A stretch of 53,473 nucleotides of DNA from Methylophaga sp. (GCF_030651745.1 NZ_JAUSCC010000024.1:1-53473); one strand, 5' to 3'; shown: positions 8,299 to 18,306, numbered from the stretch's first letter. Notes: a model not told the origin generated them from the sequence alone. Program-made: numbers and translations.

Positions 8299-10179
8299 TT
8301 AGCGTCTGTTCTGTAGTTCGGCCGGCACATATATCTCAACCGGAACACTCATCAGATTCAGACCCAAACTGGTTTTTTCCAGATTGTGGATACGGCGATC
8401 AATAAAAGCCATGGTATTGCGGCGGAACAGGAAGGTATAGGGTTGATCATCCACCAGAATTTTCTCCGCCTGATGCCACAACTTCATACGTTCTTCTTCT
8501 TTCACCTCAGATCGTGCCGCATCGATTACAGCGTCAAGTTCAGGGTTTCGATAGTTGATAAAGTTATCCCCACCTTCCACCGTCTGGCTAGAGTGGAACA
8601 TTTGGTAAATATCGATTTCGATACCTGAGGTCCAGGCCAGCGTGATGGCATCAAAGTTTTTCTGCTGGATGTTTTCCACCATCACCGACCACTCAGTTGG
8701 ATTCGGTTTCATGATAATGCCGGAACGGGCATATAAATCACGCAGGAAAAGCACCATCCGCCGGGTATCATCACTGTCCTGAAAATAAGTCAGCGAGAAT
8801 TCAAATCTGTCACCGTCAGGAGTTTCCAGAATGCCATCGTTGTTGCTGTCCTGAAAACCCGCTTCCATCAATAACTCACGAGCCTTTTCAATGTTATAGG
8901 GAATCGCCTGATTGGCTTCATCATGTTGGGCAGATCCTGGCATAAAGGGACTGGCAGCAGGCTGACCATAACCGAGGAATATTTCTTCCAACACCCTGTC
9001 TACATTAGTCAACAAGGACATTGCCATCCGTACCCGTTTATCAGCAAAAATGGTTTTCTTACCGCCACGCTCCTGATTCCAGGCAATAAAACTATAACCA
9101 GCGGTTGGGCTCATATATTCAAAATTCTGGCTGCGTTCAGTAATGCCCTTGTCATCAAGCAGATTTTGATATTCACGTGGCCGGGCACTGTAAACATCGA
9201 TATCACCATTACGGAAAGTAGTTAACCGGGCACTGTCATTTTCGATAATACGCCAGACGATTCGATCAAATGACGCACTGACAGGTCCCCAATAGCGCGG
9301 ATTACGCACCAGTTCGACAACACCGGTATCCGGTGTCCAGCCTTCCGGGTTACTTAAACGAAATGGGCCAGACCCCATTAATAACCCACGACTTTCATTA
9401 AATTTTTGTGGATCATCGAGAAAACGGCCATAGAAATGTTCAGGTAAGATGTCCAGGCTGCCTGCTAATTGCAGACTATTGAAATAGGGTTCATTGAAAA
9501 CAAACTCAACATGATAATCATCCAGCGCGGTTACCCGTTCCATCCTGGATAAATACGCACGGCTACGCGGTGCGGCAATGGCTTCATTCATGATGAAATT
9601 AAAGGTGAATTCAACGTCTTTTGCGGTTAAAGGCTCACCATCAGAAAAAGTGATATCACGACGCAAAGTAAAAGTAATCGTCAAACCATCCGACGACGTA
9701 GTCCAGTCTTCCGCCAGCAAACCATTCCATTCCAGCGTATCCGGATCACGTGACAATAAGGATTCCAGTACATATTGCTGAACTTCACTTGAATAAGCAT
9801 CTGCCGAAACCAGTGGGGTTAAAGTGCGGATGTTGCTGGCAAAGGCCATCATCAGCCAGTCACCTTGCGCATAATCTTCTTTTTCAGCGGCCAGACGCGC
9901 CCGTTCGAATGCGTCAGTTCCTTTCACATCATTAAGGCTTGTTGGTCGATTGTTTGGATTACTACTGAAATCAGCTGTACGTATCGTTTGTTCAAGATTA
10001 CGCAATAAACCCCGCGTCGCGCGGATATCTTTTGCCTGCTCCTCCATCACCCGGGTCATTTCATTCATTTTGCTCCATTGCCGGTCTATCTGGACCATCA
10101 GCAACAGAAACATCACTACAAATAAACTTAATCCCAGCCAAAACCAGAGCTTACTGATACCCACGTTTCCATTTTTCAT
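8299..10179 (-). CDS. Peptide-binding protein of ABC transporter, membrane-anchored
   Basis: A 626-residue solute-binding protein of family 5 (oligopeptide/nickel type). The family core is visible from about residue 105, with signature-like text ETLLSRDP-type near residue 140 and TFTLRRDITFSDGEPLTAKDV around 170-190. Instead of a cleavable signal peptide or lipobox it starts with a short cytoplasmic tail and a strong helix (residues 11-29). A charged, probably coiled-coil stretch (about 30-65) follows. It is therefore likely tethered to the outer face of the inner membrane. It is the first gene of the operon that continues into yejB, yejE and yejF. Its low-quality upstream ribosome site leaves the exact start slightly open. 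Confidence 0.88.
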   Translation of the reverse strand: MKNGNVGISKLWFWLGLSLFVVMFLLLMVQIDRQWSKMNEMTRVMEEQAKDIRATRGLLRNLEQTIRTADFSSNPNNRPTSLNDVKGTDAFERARLAAEKEDYAQGDWLMMAFASNIRTLTPLVSADAYSSEVQQYVLESLLSRDPDTLEWNGLLAEDWTTSSDGLTITFTLRRDITFSDGEPLTAKDVEFTFNFIMNEAIAAPRSRAYLSRMERVTALDDYHVEFVFNEPYFNSLQLAGSLDILPEHFYGRFLDDPQKFNESRGLLMGSGPFRLSNPEGWTPDTGVVELVRNPRYWGPVSASFDRIVWRIIENDSARLTTFRNGDIDVYSARPREYQNLLDDKGITERSQNFEYMSPTAGYSFIAWNQERGGKKTIFADKRVRMAMSLLTNVDRVLEEIFLGYGQPAASPFMPGSAQHDEANQAIPYNIEKARELLMEAGFQDSNNDGILETPDGDRFEFSLTYFQDSDDTRRMVLFLRDLYARSGIIMKPNPTEWSVMVENIQQKNFDAITLAWTSGIEIDIYQMFHSSQTVEGGDNFINYRNPELDAVIDAARSEVKEEERMKLWHQAEKILVDDQPYTFLFRRNTMAFIDRRIHNLEKTSLGLNLMSVPVEIYVPAELQNRR

Positions 10180-10360
10180 GCTTTTGTTTGCCTATATCTC
10201 TGTAGATGTGCGTTATTTTTGTTAATTGTGTTGCCCAGACTGACAGTTTGTACATCCGCTGTCAGTAGATTTCTACTAAAAATTAGCTTCACGACATGAC
10301 AGTTTCAAATTTAAATTGGTTCTTAAACCCTGTTAAATTGTTCATTAACTCTCTCTGTCG

Positions 10361-11284
10361 TTATTGACGCTGCCCCAGACAGAATTGAATTTCTGCCAGA
10401 TTTTTCTCCACACATTTCTCGCCGGACTGAATCGCTTCAGCTGCACGATAAAACTCCAATAATCCAATATGCGATATCCGCGGTTGCAATAATACATCCG
10501 GTGGGTCCCCTGCCATGCGGCTACGGGTAATTCTGTCCTGCGTGATATTCACTGAGGCCGCAATGGCCGCAAACATATCCGGTACATATTCTTTGGCTGG
10601 TCTCTCCTCGCCAAAAAAATTGCCCGTGTAATTGGTAATAAACTCACTGAGTCGATTGCCAAGCAAACTGGCACTTTGGTCATTTTTCGGCACGGGTGGA
10701 TTTTGATGCAAATGCTTACCTAAAATATCGCCATTCAGATTCACTGCAATCACGATATCAGCCCCTAATGCGCGACAGACTGAAACTGGAACTGGATTAA
10801 CCAGTCCACCGTCAATTAACCAGCGATTGTGATGTTTTATCGCCGGGAACAAACCCGGTAACGAGATTGACGACCAGACTGCTTCCAGTAATTTTCCTTG
10901 AGTATTCCAGACTTCCTGGCCCGAATGGAGATCTGTCGCTACGCTGGCATAACGAGCAGATAGTGACTCAATCAACATCGAATCATCCGCTACATAGCAT
11001 GATAAAAAATCATGCAGCTTGTCTTTGTTGACCACGCCATTGAAGGGAAAACCAATTTTAAAAAAACCGGCAGTTTCGAGCTTGGTCAGTTGAAGTAATC
11101 GTTGTTGCAGATCGGGTAATTTATTACTCAGATAAGCCGCACCGACCAGAGAGCCTATTGACGTCCCCACCACTATATCCGCTTTTATTCCCGCTTTTTC
11201 CAACGCATTTATAACGCCAATATGGGCCCATCCTCGAGCGGAACCACTACCTAACGCTAAGCCTATTTTCAGTGAATCTTTCAT
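10361..11284 (-). CDS. rssA: Patatin-like phospholipase (RssA-like)
   Basis: A 307-residue serine hydrolase of the patatin/NTE family. It has the oxyanion-hole glycine motif GSGSARGWAHIG (residues 12-23), the nucleophile elbow GTSIG (Ser42) and the DGG motif carrying the catalytic Asp (near residue 158). These are all the residues of the Ser-Asp dyad. No signal peptide or membrane helix is seen, so it should be cytoplasmic. E. coli RssA is the closest named relative I can offer; its physiological substrate is unknown. GGAAAATCA precedes the ATG. The gene stands alone, 181 bases downstream of the peptide transporter operon's start and on the same strand. Confidence 0.88.
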   Translation of the reverse strand: MKDSLKIGLALGSGSARGWAHIGVINALEKAGIKADIVVGTSIGSLVGAAYLSNKLPDLQQRLLQLTKLETAGFFKIGFPFNGVVNKDKLHDFLSCYVADDSMLIESLSARYASVATDLHSGQEVWNTQGKLLEAVWSSISLPGLFPAIKHHNRWLIDGGLVNPVPVSVCRALGADIVIAVNLNGDILGKHLHQNPPVPKNDQSASLLGNRLSEFITNYTGNFFGEERPAKEYVPDMFAAIAASVNITQDRITRSRMAGDPPDVLLQPRISHIGLLEFYRAAEAIQSGEKCVEKNLAEIQFCLGQRQ

Positions 11285-11395
11285 TGATTTTCCATTAATT
11301 ATAGGTTGCTTTTAGCGTTAACCTGATGAAAGAATTAAAGATATAGGAAATCAAACCGCTATCTTTGTAGAGTCGTGCAAAGTTGGGGCAAGATG

Positions 11396-11608
11396 ATGGA
11401 TATTTCACGAATTTATCATAATAATTTTTTAATTACATATAGCACACAACCTGTAAATCCTGGACAGCCAGCTGCGGATAAAACCCAGTCCACCATCCAG
11501 GAAGATAGACGGCAGCGTCGTGAGCGACGTAAACGCAGACAGAAAACATTAATTGAAAGAAGGGTTTCTTCAGAACGGCGTGGCCCTGCCTTCGATGCAA
11601 AGGCCTGA
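11396..11608 (+). CDS. Arg-rich small hypothetical protein
   Basis: A 70-residue protein that I do not recognise. The first half is ordinary (MDISRIYHNNFLITY) and the second half is packed with arginines (RRQRRERRKRRQK, then ERRVSSERRG), which could bind RNA or another polyanion (inference). GGGG at 11385-11388 lies 7 bases before ATG 11396; the longer GTG frame from 11375 has no ribosome site. It is the only plus-strand gene between 3412 and 14724, and its stop is 2 bases from the stop of the converging RNase J-type gene. Coding status is likely but not certain. Confidence 0.55.
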   Translation: MDISRIYHNNFLITYSTQPVNPGQPAADKTQSTIQEDRRQRRERRKRRQKTLIERRVSSERRGPAFDAKA

Positions 11609-11610
11609 AC

Positions 11611-12987
11611 TCAGATTTTTTTCAGCAGCTTTCGATCAAATAAACCCCAGCGTCCCGTTTTCACTGCGCCACGTCGAATGCCATTGACCGGCGCAATATA
11701 AAACAAATCACCATTCTGTCCCAATAACTGCTGTCTGATACCACTGGCTTTGGCAATTTTGGCGTTAGCTTTCATATGCATCAATTCACCATGAACCGGA
11801 ATAGCACATTGAGGCTGTACCCATTGATACATGGTTTTCAGCTCTTCACTGGCCGGATGTCCCGAAGCGTGAATGGGTAAGGCACTGTTATCAATATCAA
11901 TCACATCAACCTGCATGCCCTTAAGCCGCTCAATCAATGTGGCAATTGCTAATTCATTACCAGGAATAACTTTAGAGCTGAAAATAACGGTATCACCAGG
12001 TGACAATTGCAAATCGCGAAAACTGTTCTGGCTCAAGCGGTTTAATGCTGTTCTGGGTTCACCCTGACTACCAGTCGCCACCAATAGAACAGTGTGCGCA
12101 GGCAGATAACCCAAATGTGCTGAATCAACCGATGTTTTCACATTAGTCCATAAACCCACATTTTTGGCTGCTGATACAGTGTTGATTAATGATCTTCCAA
12201 GCAACCCCAAATGCCGGCCGGTTTCTTCAGCAATCCTCGCCAAAGTATGTAATCGCGCGATATTACTGCCAAAACAGGCAACAACGACCCTGCCCTTGGC
12301 GTGTTCAACATGGAATTTCAGGCCTTTATACAGATTCGCTTCTGATTCAGACCAGCCTCGCACATTGGCATTGGTCGAGTCACAGACCATTGCATCCACC
12401 TGATATTCCGCCAGCTTTTGAAATGCACTGGCATCATATGTCTTACCCACCACTGGGGCTTTATCAAGCTTCCAATCTGCAGTATGAAAAACCTTACCCA
12501 CCGGCGTGCTGATTAATAAGGCATAGGGCTCTGGTATGGAATGTGTCAGTCGTAGCCATTCCACATGAAATACCCCAATCTGTCGTTTGGCATCGGCTTC
12601 GACGATGATCACCGGCACTTTATCTGCAATTCCCTGTTCGACCAGTTTACGGCGCAGCATTTCGGCGGTAAATGCGGTGGTATAAACCGGACAACGAAAA
12701 TATTCCCACAGATAGGGCACTGCACCGATATGGTCTTCATGTGCATGAGTAATAATCAGGCCATCCAACTGTTGGCGACGGTCAATCAGAAATTGCGGAT
12801 CCGCCATTTGAATCGGTGGGTTTTGGCTATTGAGCGGATCGCCAAACTCATCTACCTCTGCTTGAAAAGTGACGCCACAATCTACAATTAACCAGCGCCC
12901 GTTATGTCCATATACATTCAGGTTCATACCAATTTCGCCACAGCCTCCCAACGGCAGGAACCAAAAATCATCTTTTCCAGGTGTCAT
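11611..12987 (-). CDS. RNase J-type beta-CASP metallo-hydrolase, short form
   Basis: A 458-residue zinc-dependent nuclease candidate. The metallo-beta-lactamase motif HAHEDH (81-86) supplies the metal ligands. The later HASGHPASEE segment is the C-terminal histidine motif of the beta-CASP family, and the N-terminus (FLPLGGCGEIGMNLNVYG) is typical of RNase J. RNase J of Bacillus has about 555 residues; the roughly 100-residue C-terminal domain used for dimerisation appears absent here. The product may degrade or process RNA from 5' ends, but this is family inference, since most gammaproteobacteria rely on RNase E. AGAGG lies just before the ATG, and the gene is 33 bases downstream of the ybaL-type antiporter, so the two may be co-transcribed. 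Confidence 0.87.
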   Translation of the reverse strand: MTPGKDDFWFLPLGGCGEIGMNLNVYGHNGRWLIVDCGVTFQAEVDEFGDPLNSQNPPIQMADPQFLIDRRQQLDGLIITHAHEDHIGAVPYLWEYFRCPVYTTAFTAEMLRRKLVEQGIADKVPVIIVEADAKRQIGVFHVEWLRLTHSIPEPYALLISTPVGKVFHTADWKLDKAPVVGKTYDASAFQKLAEYQVDAMVCDSTNANVRGWSESEANLYKGLKFHVEHAKGRVVVACFGSNIARLHTLARIAEETGRHLGLLGRSLINTVSAAKNVGLWTNVKTSVDSAHLGYLPAHTVLLVATGSQGEPRTALNRLSQNSFRDLQLSPGDTVIFSSKVIPGNELAIATLIERLKGMQVDVIDIDNSALPIHASGHPASEELKTMYQWVQPQCAIPVHGELMHMKANAKIAKASGIRQQLLGQNGDLFYIAPVNGIRRGAVKTGRWGLFDRKLLKKI

Positions 12988-13020
12988 CCAGACCTCTTAA
13001 TTCAGGCTCCTCAACAGGAG

Positions 13021-14724
13021 TCAGTGTTCAGTATTTTTCGGGGCAAATCGTGTGGTGATATGACTGGTGATACTTTTCGCCAGTTCATCTTCACTGAAAA
13101 AAACTTTACCAATACCATCTTTTGTTAATAGTTGTGCTTCGGCCGCATTGTATGTTCTTAATACAATCTCAATACCCGGATTTAATTTGCGGGCGGTATC
13201 AGCCATTTGTCTTATATCAACTGGATCCGGTGTTGCAATAACCAGCATGGCAGCATTGGCAATATGTGCCTGAATTAATACTGCAGGTTCGGCGGCATTA
13301 CCCGCCACCGCTGCAATACCCTGTTTGCGTAACGCTTTGACCTGTTCGCGATTTTGTTCTGCAACAACAAATGGAATATCACGGGCTTTCAGTGCTTCAG
13401 CAACCCGACTGCCAACACGACCGAATCCGACCAACACCACCTGCCCCTTAAGAAATTTACTTGCGGTGGACATCGGCAACTCAGCAAACGGCTCCTGGCG
13501 ACGTTCCAGTCTGCGGGCTAAAAATGAACGCATCAATATCCATTTACGTAGTGGATTGACCACAGAGAACAACAATGGATTCAGTGCTATCGAAATGATA
13601 GCTCCGGCCAGTACCAGATTCATTCCTTCCTGGGGTAATAATCCCAGAGTCAATCCTAAACCGGCAAGAATAAAAGAAAACTCACCGATTTGCGCCAGAC
13701 TGGCAGCCACCGTTAAAGCCGTGTTCAGCGGATAACGAAACGCCAGCGTGATCGCCATTGCCGCCATGGATTTACCAATAATGATAATACCTACCACAGC
13801 CAAAACATGTAGTGGCTGTTCAAGCAGAATTACCGGGTCAAACAACATACCTACTGCAACAAAAAACAACACTGAAAACGCATCGCGCAGCGGTAACGAT
13901 TCCTCTGCCGCGCGATGACTGAACTCGGACTCACGCATCATCATGCCAGCAAAAAAAGCGCCTAAGGCAAACGACACATTGAATAATAATGCCGCACCAT
14001 AAGCAATGCTGATGGCGGCGGTAATAGTGGCCAAAGTAAATAATTCACGCGATCCGGTCCCTGCCACCTGCCAGAGGATCCACGGAAAAAGTCGACGACC
14101 TAGAATCAACATCACCGCAACAAATGCAGTAACTTGAAACAGTATCTGACTGATAGTTCGCCAAAGTGGCGCATCTGAAACGCCTGCTTCGCCAGAACCT
14201 AAAATCCCCGCCAATGCTGGCAGTAACACCAGCATCAGTACAGTGGCCAAGTCTTCGACAATCAGCCAGCCTATTGCAATACGCCCATTTATTGTCTCCA
14301 GCAACCCTTGGGATTCCAGAGCTTTTAATAACACCACCGTACTGGCACAGGATAATGACAAACCCAACACCAGTCCCTCTCCAAAAGTCCACCCCCAACT
14401 CATGGCGAGCATGGTGCCGAGCAAGGTGGCAATAGACATCTGCACAATGGCCCCGGGAACTGCAATGCGCTTGACCGCCATCAAGTCCTTGAGGGAGAAA
14501 TGCAAGCCCACACCAAACATCAAAAGCATCACCCCAATTTCGGATAATTGAATCGCAATATCAACATCAGCATGAAAACCGGGTGTGCTGGGCCCAATAA
14601 TGATTCCTGCCAGCAAATAGCCAACCAAAGCAGGGATATTAATTTTTTCGGCAATAAAGCCCAGCACCAGTGCCAGACCGAAGCCGGCAGCAATCGTGCT
14701 GATAAGGGGGACATGGTGTTCCAT
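13021..14724 (-). CDS. ybaL: Cation:proton antiporter, CPA2 family (YbaL-like)
   Basis: A 567-residue inner-membrane protein with about 12 helices (residues 5-390) of the Kef/CPA2 exchanger type. It includes the helix pair around LSLSCASTVVLLKALES and GWLIVEDLATVLMLVL with the conserved Asp. A cytoplasmic RCK/TrkA-N nucleotide-binding domain follows (about 415-535), recognisable from VVLVGFGRVGSRVAEAL. Domain order and length fit YbaL rather than KefB/C, which carry an additional glutathione-gated ancillary protein. The ions exchanged are presumably K+ or Na+ against H+. It is divergently transcribed from oadGAB across a 267-base gap, and the RNase J-type gene follows. Confidence 0.9.
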   Translation of the reverse strand: MEHHVPLISTIAAGFGLALVLGFIAEKINIPALVGYLLAGIIIGPSTPGFHADVDIAIQLSEIGVMLLMFGVGLHFSLKDLMAVKRIAVPGAIVQMSIATLLGTMLAMSWGWTFGEGLVLGLSLSCASTVVLLKALESQGLLETINGRIAIGWLIVEDLATVLMLVLLPALAGILGSGEAGVSDAPLWRTISQILFQVTAFVAVMLILGRRLFPWILWQVAGTGSRELFTLATITAAISIAYGAALLFNVSFALGAFFAGMMMRESEFSHRAAEESLPLRDAFSVLFFVAVGMLFDPVILLEQPLHVLAVVGIIIIGKSMAAMAITLAFRYPLNTALTVAASLAQIGEFSFILAGLGLTLGLLPQEGMNLVLAGAIISIALNPLLFSVVNPLRKWILMRSFLARRLERRQEPFAELPMSTASKFLKGQVVLVGFGRVGSRVAEALKARDIPFVVAEQNREQVKALRKQGIAAVAGNAAEPAVLIQAHIANAAMLVIATPDPVDIRQMADTARKLNPGIEIVLRTYNAAEAQLLTKDGIGKVFFSEDELAKSITSHITTRFAPKNTEH

Positions 14725-14916
14725 AAGTTTCAGCCTTTTTCCTTAAAAACACTGACTAAACTCTGTACACCCACATCGGTTTACAGACCATCCTTTTTCT
14801 GAGTTTTACCTAGCAAGTCATTAAAACACAAGCTATTTTCAATATGGTTTTTTCCCTGTTACTCTAGGTCAAATGAGGCCTTATGCGTAAAGGAAATATG
14901 TGAGTTAAATCAACAA

Positions 14917-14925
14917 TGCTATACT
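14917..14925 (+). promoter_or_regulatory. Extended -10 promoter of oadGAB
   Basis: TGCTATACT is an extended -10 element (TGn plus TATACT, 5 of 6 bases of consensus). No good -35 is visible 16-18 bases upstream, which is usual for this promoter class. The start of transcription would be near 14932, giving a leader of about 60 bases before oadG. Confidence 0.55.
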
Positions 14926-14991
14926 ACGCGGCTGTTTACAGTTGAATACGCTTCAAGCTTTTAACGACCCAAATCAATTAGAGGCAAACTG

Positions 14992-15285
14992 ATGGAAGAC
15001 ACCACCCTTATGTCAGAAGGATTCACGCTTATGCTGACCGGCATGGGTTTTGTATTTATGTTCTTGACCGTACTAGTACTCGTCACAACCTTAATGTCAT
15101 GGATAATTACCCGCTACGAAAAGAGCGTCGGCGCCCTTCCAGTTGATGGCATACCCGCTCCAACCGCCGTACTCGGTCAACCTGCATCAAACACCAAAAA
15201 CTCATCACAGCCTTCCCAAGATCACGCACTACTCACCGTATTATCAAGCGCAGTGCATAAATACCGAAACAAAAAAAATAAGTGA
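14992..15285 (+). CDS. oadG: Oxaloacetate decarboxylase gamma subunit
   Basis: A 97-residue protein with one membrane helix (about residues 16-38) and a hydrophilic tail rich in Pro, Ser and Lys, the pattern of OadG. It stabilises the membrane complex in which OadA and OadB decarboxylate oxaloacetate and export Na+. TTAGAGG lies 8 bases before the ATG. It is the first gene of the oadGAB operon, 43 bases ahead of oadA. Identification rests on position and topology more than on sequence, as the family is poorly conserved. Confidence 0.9.
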   Translation: MEDTTLMSEGFTLMLTGMGFVFMFLTVLVLVTTLMSWIITRYEKSVGALPVDGIPAPTAVLGQPASNTKNSSQPSQDHALLTVLSSAVHKYRNKKNK

Positions 15286-15328
15286 CGCCAAGTCACCATA
15301 TAACTAAGTTTAATCACAAGGCCATAAT

Positions 15329-17125
15329 ATGACCGAAGCAAAAAAAACTCTTGGCATCACGGATGTTGTTCTACGTGATGCCCATCAATCTTTATTTGCA
15401 ACTCGACTCCGTTTGGATGATATGTTGCCGATTGCCGATAAACTTGACCAAGTCGGTTACTGGTCAGTCGAAACCTGGGGTGGCGCAACGTTTGACGCCT
15501 GTATTCGTTATTTAGGCGAAGATCCCTGGCACCGTATCCGCAGTTTGAAAGCAGCTATGCCGAATACGCCACAACAAATGTTGTTGCGCGGTCAGAATTT
15601 GCTCGGTTATCGCCATTATGCTGATGATGTCGTACGCAAGTTTGTTGAAAGAGCCAGCATTAATGGCGTTGACGTATTCCGCGTATTTGACGCGATGAAT
15701 GATCCACGTAACCTTGAAGTCGCCATTAAAGCCGTGTTGGAAAATGATAAACACGCCCAAGGCACCATGGCCTATACCATCAGCCCTGTTCATGATCTGC
15801 AAATGTGGCTGGATATGGCAAAACGCATCGAAGATATGGGTGCCCATTCCCTATGTATTAAAGATATGGCTGGTTTGCTTAAGCCTTACAAAGCTTTTGA
15901 ACTTGTTAAAAGTCTTAAGCAAACCATTGATATCCCTATACATATGCAATCCCATGCCACTACAGGCCTGTCGACGGCAACCATTATGAAATGTGTTGAA
16001 GCTGGTATTGATAATGTGGATACAGCAATTTCCTCCATGTCGATGACCTATGGTCATTCCGCGACTGAATCAGTGGTATCCATCTTTGAAGGTACTGATC
16101 GTGACACGGGTTTAAATATTGAATTACTTGAAGAAATCGCCGCTTACTTTCGCGAAATCCGGAAAAAATATGCCAAGTTTGAAGGCAGTTTACGTGGGGT
16201 AGATTCACGCATCCTGGTGGCTCAGGTTCCGGGCGGTATGTTGACCAATATGGAAAGCCAGTTGCGTGAACAAAATGCACTGGATCGTATGGATGAAGTT
16301 TTACATGAGATTCCGCGAGTGCGCGAAGATCTCGGCTTTATCCCATTGGTTACCCCTACTTCGCAAATTGTCGGCACCCAAGCGGTTATTAATGTTTTGA
16401 CTGGCGAGCGCTATAAATCCATTACTGAAGAAACCCAAGGTATATTACGTGGAGAGTATGGTTCAGCGCCTGCTCCCTTCAATACTGAGCTGCAAAAACG
16501 CGTTTTGAATGGTGCTGAGGTGATTACTTGCCGACCAGCGGATCTGCTTGAAGATGAAATGGATAAACTTACCGCTGAGTTGGTTTCACTGGCAGACCAG
16601 GACAACTTCAAACTGGAAGAAGGTGAAAGACAGATTGATGATGTATTGACCTTTGCCTTGTTTAACCAGACAGCAATTAAATTCCTCAAAAATCGTGGCA
16701 ATCCGGATGCTTTTGAGCCATTACCCACGGCTGAAGCAACTCATTCATCAACTGCTCCTGCTAAACAAGCTGGCGCACCAGAAACTTACACTATTACCGT
16801 CAATGGCCAACAATATGTGGTTGAGGTCAATGAAGGCGGTGATATCAGTCAGATTGACAGTTCACAAGCACCTCAAGCAGTTCAAACGGCTCCCCAACAG
16901 CCAGTCAGCGAAGGTGCCGTCGTCAAGGCGCCTTTATCCGGAAATATCTGGAAAATCATGGTAGCTCAAGGACAAGCCGTTAATGAAGGTGATGTGATAC
17001 TCATCCTTGAAGCGATGAAAATGGAAACACAGATCGTGGCAGAACATGCCGGTACTGTGACTGCTATCAATGTAAAACCCGGTGATACCGTCAAAGTTGG
17101 CGACGCACTGGTTTCAATCGCTTAA
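15329..17125 (+). CDS. oadA: Oxaloacetate decarboxylase alpha subunit (biotin carrier)
   Basis: A 598-residue cytoplasmic carboxyltransferase. The N-terminal TIM barrel (about residues 7-270) begins with the family motif [15 protein letters not shown], whose Asp binds the divalent metal. A conserved PYC-type domain (about 285-470) follows, then an Ala/Pro/Gln-rich linker (about 478-525). The C-terminal biotin-carrier domain carries the biotinylated Lys564 in EAMKME. It transfers CO2 from oxaloacetate to biotin; the carboxybiotin is then decarboxylated by OadB with Na+ export. Full length and intact, 43 bases after oadG and 11 bases before oadB. Confidence 0.96.
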   Translation: MTEAKKTLGITDVVLRDAHQSLFATRLRLDDMLPIADKLDQVGYWSVETWGGATFDACIRYLGEDPWHRIRSLKAAMPNTPQQMLLRGQNLLGYRHYADDVVRKFVERASINGVDVFRVFDAMNDPRNLEVAIKAVLENDKHAQGTMAYTISPVHDLQMWLDMAKRIEDMGAHSLCIKDMAGLLKPYKAFELVKSLKQTIDIPIHMQSHATTGLSTATIMKCVEAGIDNVDTAISSMSMTYGHSATESVVSIFEGTDRDTGLNIELLEEIAAYFREIRKKYAKFEGSLRGVDSRILVAQVPGGMLTNMESQLREQNALDRMDEVLHEIPRVREDLGFIPLVTPTSQIVGTQAVINVLTGERYKSITEETQGILRGEYGSAPAPFNTELQKRVLNGAEVITCRPADLLEDEMDKLTAELVSLADQDNFKLEEGERQIDDVLTFALFNQTAIKFLKNRGNPDAFEPLPTAEATHSSTAPAKQAGAPETYTITVNGQQYVVEVNEGGDISQIDSSQAPQAVQTAPQQPVSEGAVVKAPLSGNIWKIMVAQGQAVNEGDVILILEAMKMETQIVAEHAGTVTAINVKPGDTVKVGDALVSIA

Positions 17126-17136
17126 GGGCTAGTCGA

Positions 17137-18270
17137 ATGGATAAGTTATTACATCTATGGGAAGCCACTGGTTTCTATCAAATGCAGCTCGGTCAGGCTG
17201 TGATGATTCTGATCGGTATGTTGTTGTTATATCTGGCTATCAAGAAAAACTTTGAGCCATTATTGCTGGTACCCATTGGATTTGGTGGTGTATTGGCCAA
17301 TATTCCAGGAGCAGGCTTAGCCGAAGCCGGTGGTATTTTGGATTTGTTTTATACCATCGGTATTGCGAGTGGGGCTTTCCCACTGATTATATTTATGGGT
17401 GTGGGTGCAATGACCGATTTCGGTCCTTTGTTAGCGAATCCCAAAACCTTATTTCTGGGCGCTGCAGCACAGTTCGGTATTTTTGCCACGCTGATGGGGG
17501 CAGTGTTACTTTCGACTTTCGGAATTTTTGATTTCACTCTGGCAGATGCCGCGGCAATCGGCATTATTGGTGGTGCTGATGGTCCGACGTCGATATATGT
17601 TGCCAGTAAACTGGCACCGGAGTTATTGGGTGCAATTGCGGTGGCATCGTATTCTTATATGGCCTTGGTTCCATTGATCCAACCACCTATCATGCGTGCG
17701 CTGACTAATGAAAAAGAACGCAAAATCCGTATGCACCAGCAAAGACATGTGTCACAACGTGAAAAAATTGTCTTCCCGTTGGTATTGTTGATTCTTGTTG
17801 CCCTATTCCTGCCGGATGCTGCTCCATTACTGGGTATGTTCTGTTTTGGTAATTTGATGAAAGAATGTGCGGTGGTGGATCGTCTAAGCAACACTACCCA
17901 AAACTCATTAATCAATACCGTGACCATCTTCCTGGGCTTGGCTGTTGGTTCACGCTTAAGTGCGGATAGTTTTTTGAATCATATGACTCTGGGTATTTTA
18001 GTGCTTGGTATGGTCGCATTTTCTATCGGTACCGCATCCGGTGTCATCATGGCGAAGATTCTGAATAAAGTAACTAAAGAGCCCATTAATCCATTGATTG
18101 GTTCTGCAGGTGTATCAGCTGTGCCTATGGCGGCACGGGTTTCAAATAAACTGGGACTTGAAGCTGATAAACATAACTTCCTGTTGATGCATGCCATGGG
18201 TCCGAATGTGGCCGGGGTTATCGGTTCAGCAGTGGCTGCAGGTATTTTGATCAATTACGTCGCAAGCTAA
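17137..18270 (+). CDS. oadB: Oxaloacetate decarboxylase beta subunit, Na+ pump
   Basis: A 377-residue multi-helix membrane protein. The hallmark segment [20 protein letters not shown] (about residues 142-161) holds the Asp that is essential for Na+ transport, and the later [17 protein letters not shown] segment is also diagnostic. It decarboxylates carboxybiotin on OadA and couples this to Na+ export. It starts 11 bases after oadA and closes the operon; a 13-bp hairpin lies just after its stop. In a marine bacterium the complex can build a sodium gradient or run in reverse (known for the family, not shown here). Confidence 0.96.
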   Translation: MDKLLHLWEATGFYQMQLGQAVMILIGMLLLYLAIKKNFEPLLLVPIGFGGVLANIPGAGLAEAGGILDLFYTIGIASGAFPLIIFMGVGAMTDFGPLLANPKTLFLGAAAQFGIFATLMGAVLLSTFGIFDFTLADAAAIGIIGGADGPTSIYVASKLAPELLGAIAVASYSYMALVPLIQPPIMRALTNEKERKIRMHQQRHVSQREKIVFPLVLLILVALFLPDAAPLLGMFCFGNLMKECAVVDRLSNTTQNSLINTVTIFLGLAVGSRLSADSFLNHMTLGILVLGMVAFSIGTASGVIMAKILNKVTKEPINPLIGSAGVSAVPMAARVSNKLGLEADKHNFLLMHAMGPNVAGVIGSAVAAGILINYVAS

Positions 18271-18277
18271 TCTTTTT

Positions 18278-18306
18278 GCTCCCTGAAACAGCCTGTTTCA
18301 GGGAGC
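18278..18306 (+). terminator. Terminator of oadGAB
   Basis: A perfect 13-bp stem (18278-18290 with 18294-18306) with a 3-base loop begins 7 bases after the oadB stop codon. Its plus-strand tail AATTTGTTT is moderately T-rich. The stop codon of the converging gene (18298-18300) lies inside the hairpin. Confidence 0.75.

Noticed and set aside
10240..10265. Inverted repeat CTGACAG-N12-CTGTCAG upstream of the peptide transporter operon
   Set aside because: No T-run follows on either strand, so it is not a terminator; it may be a regulatory dyad but nothing identifies a regulator.
12164..12512. Overlapping plus-strand frames of 79 and 107 codons inside the RNase J-type gene
   Set aside because: They lie opposite a well-supported conserved gene and have no ribosome site or recognisable domain.
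14045..14398. A 117-codon frame on the minus strand inside the YbaL-type gene
   Set aside because: It is a shadow of ybaL in another frame, with low-complexity sequence and no ribosome site.
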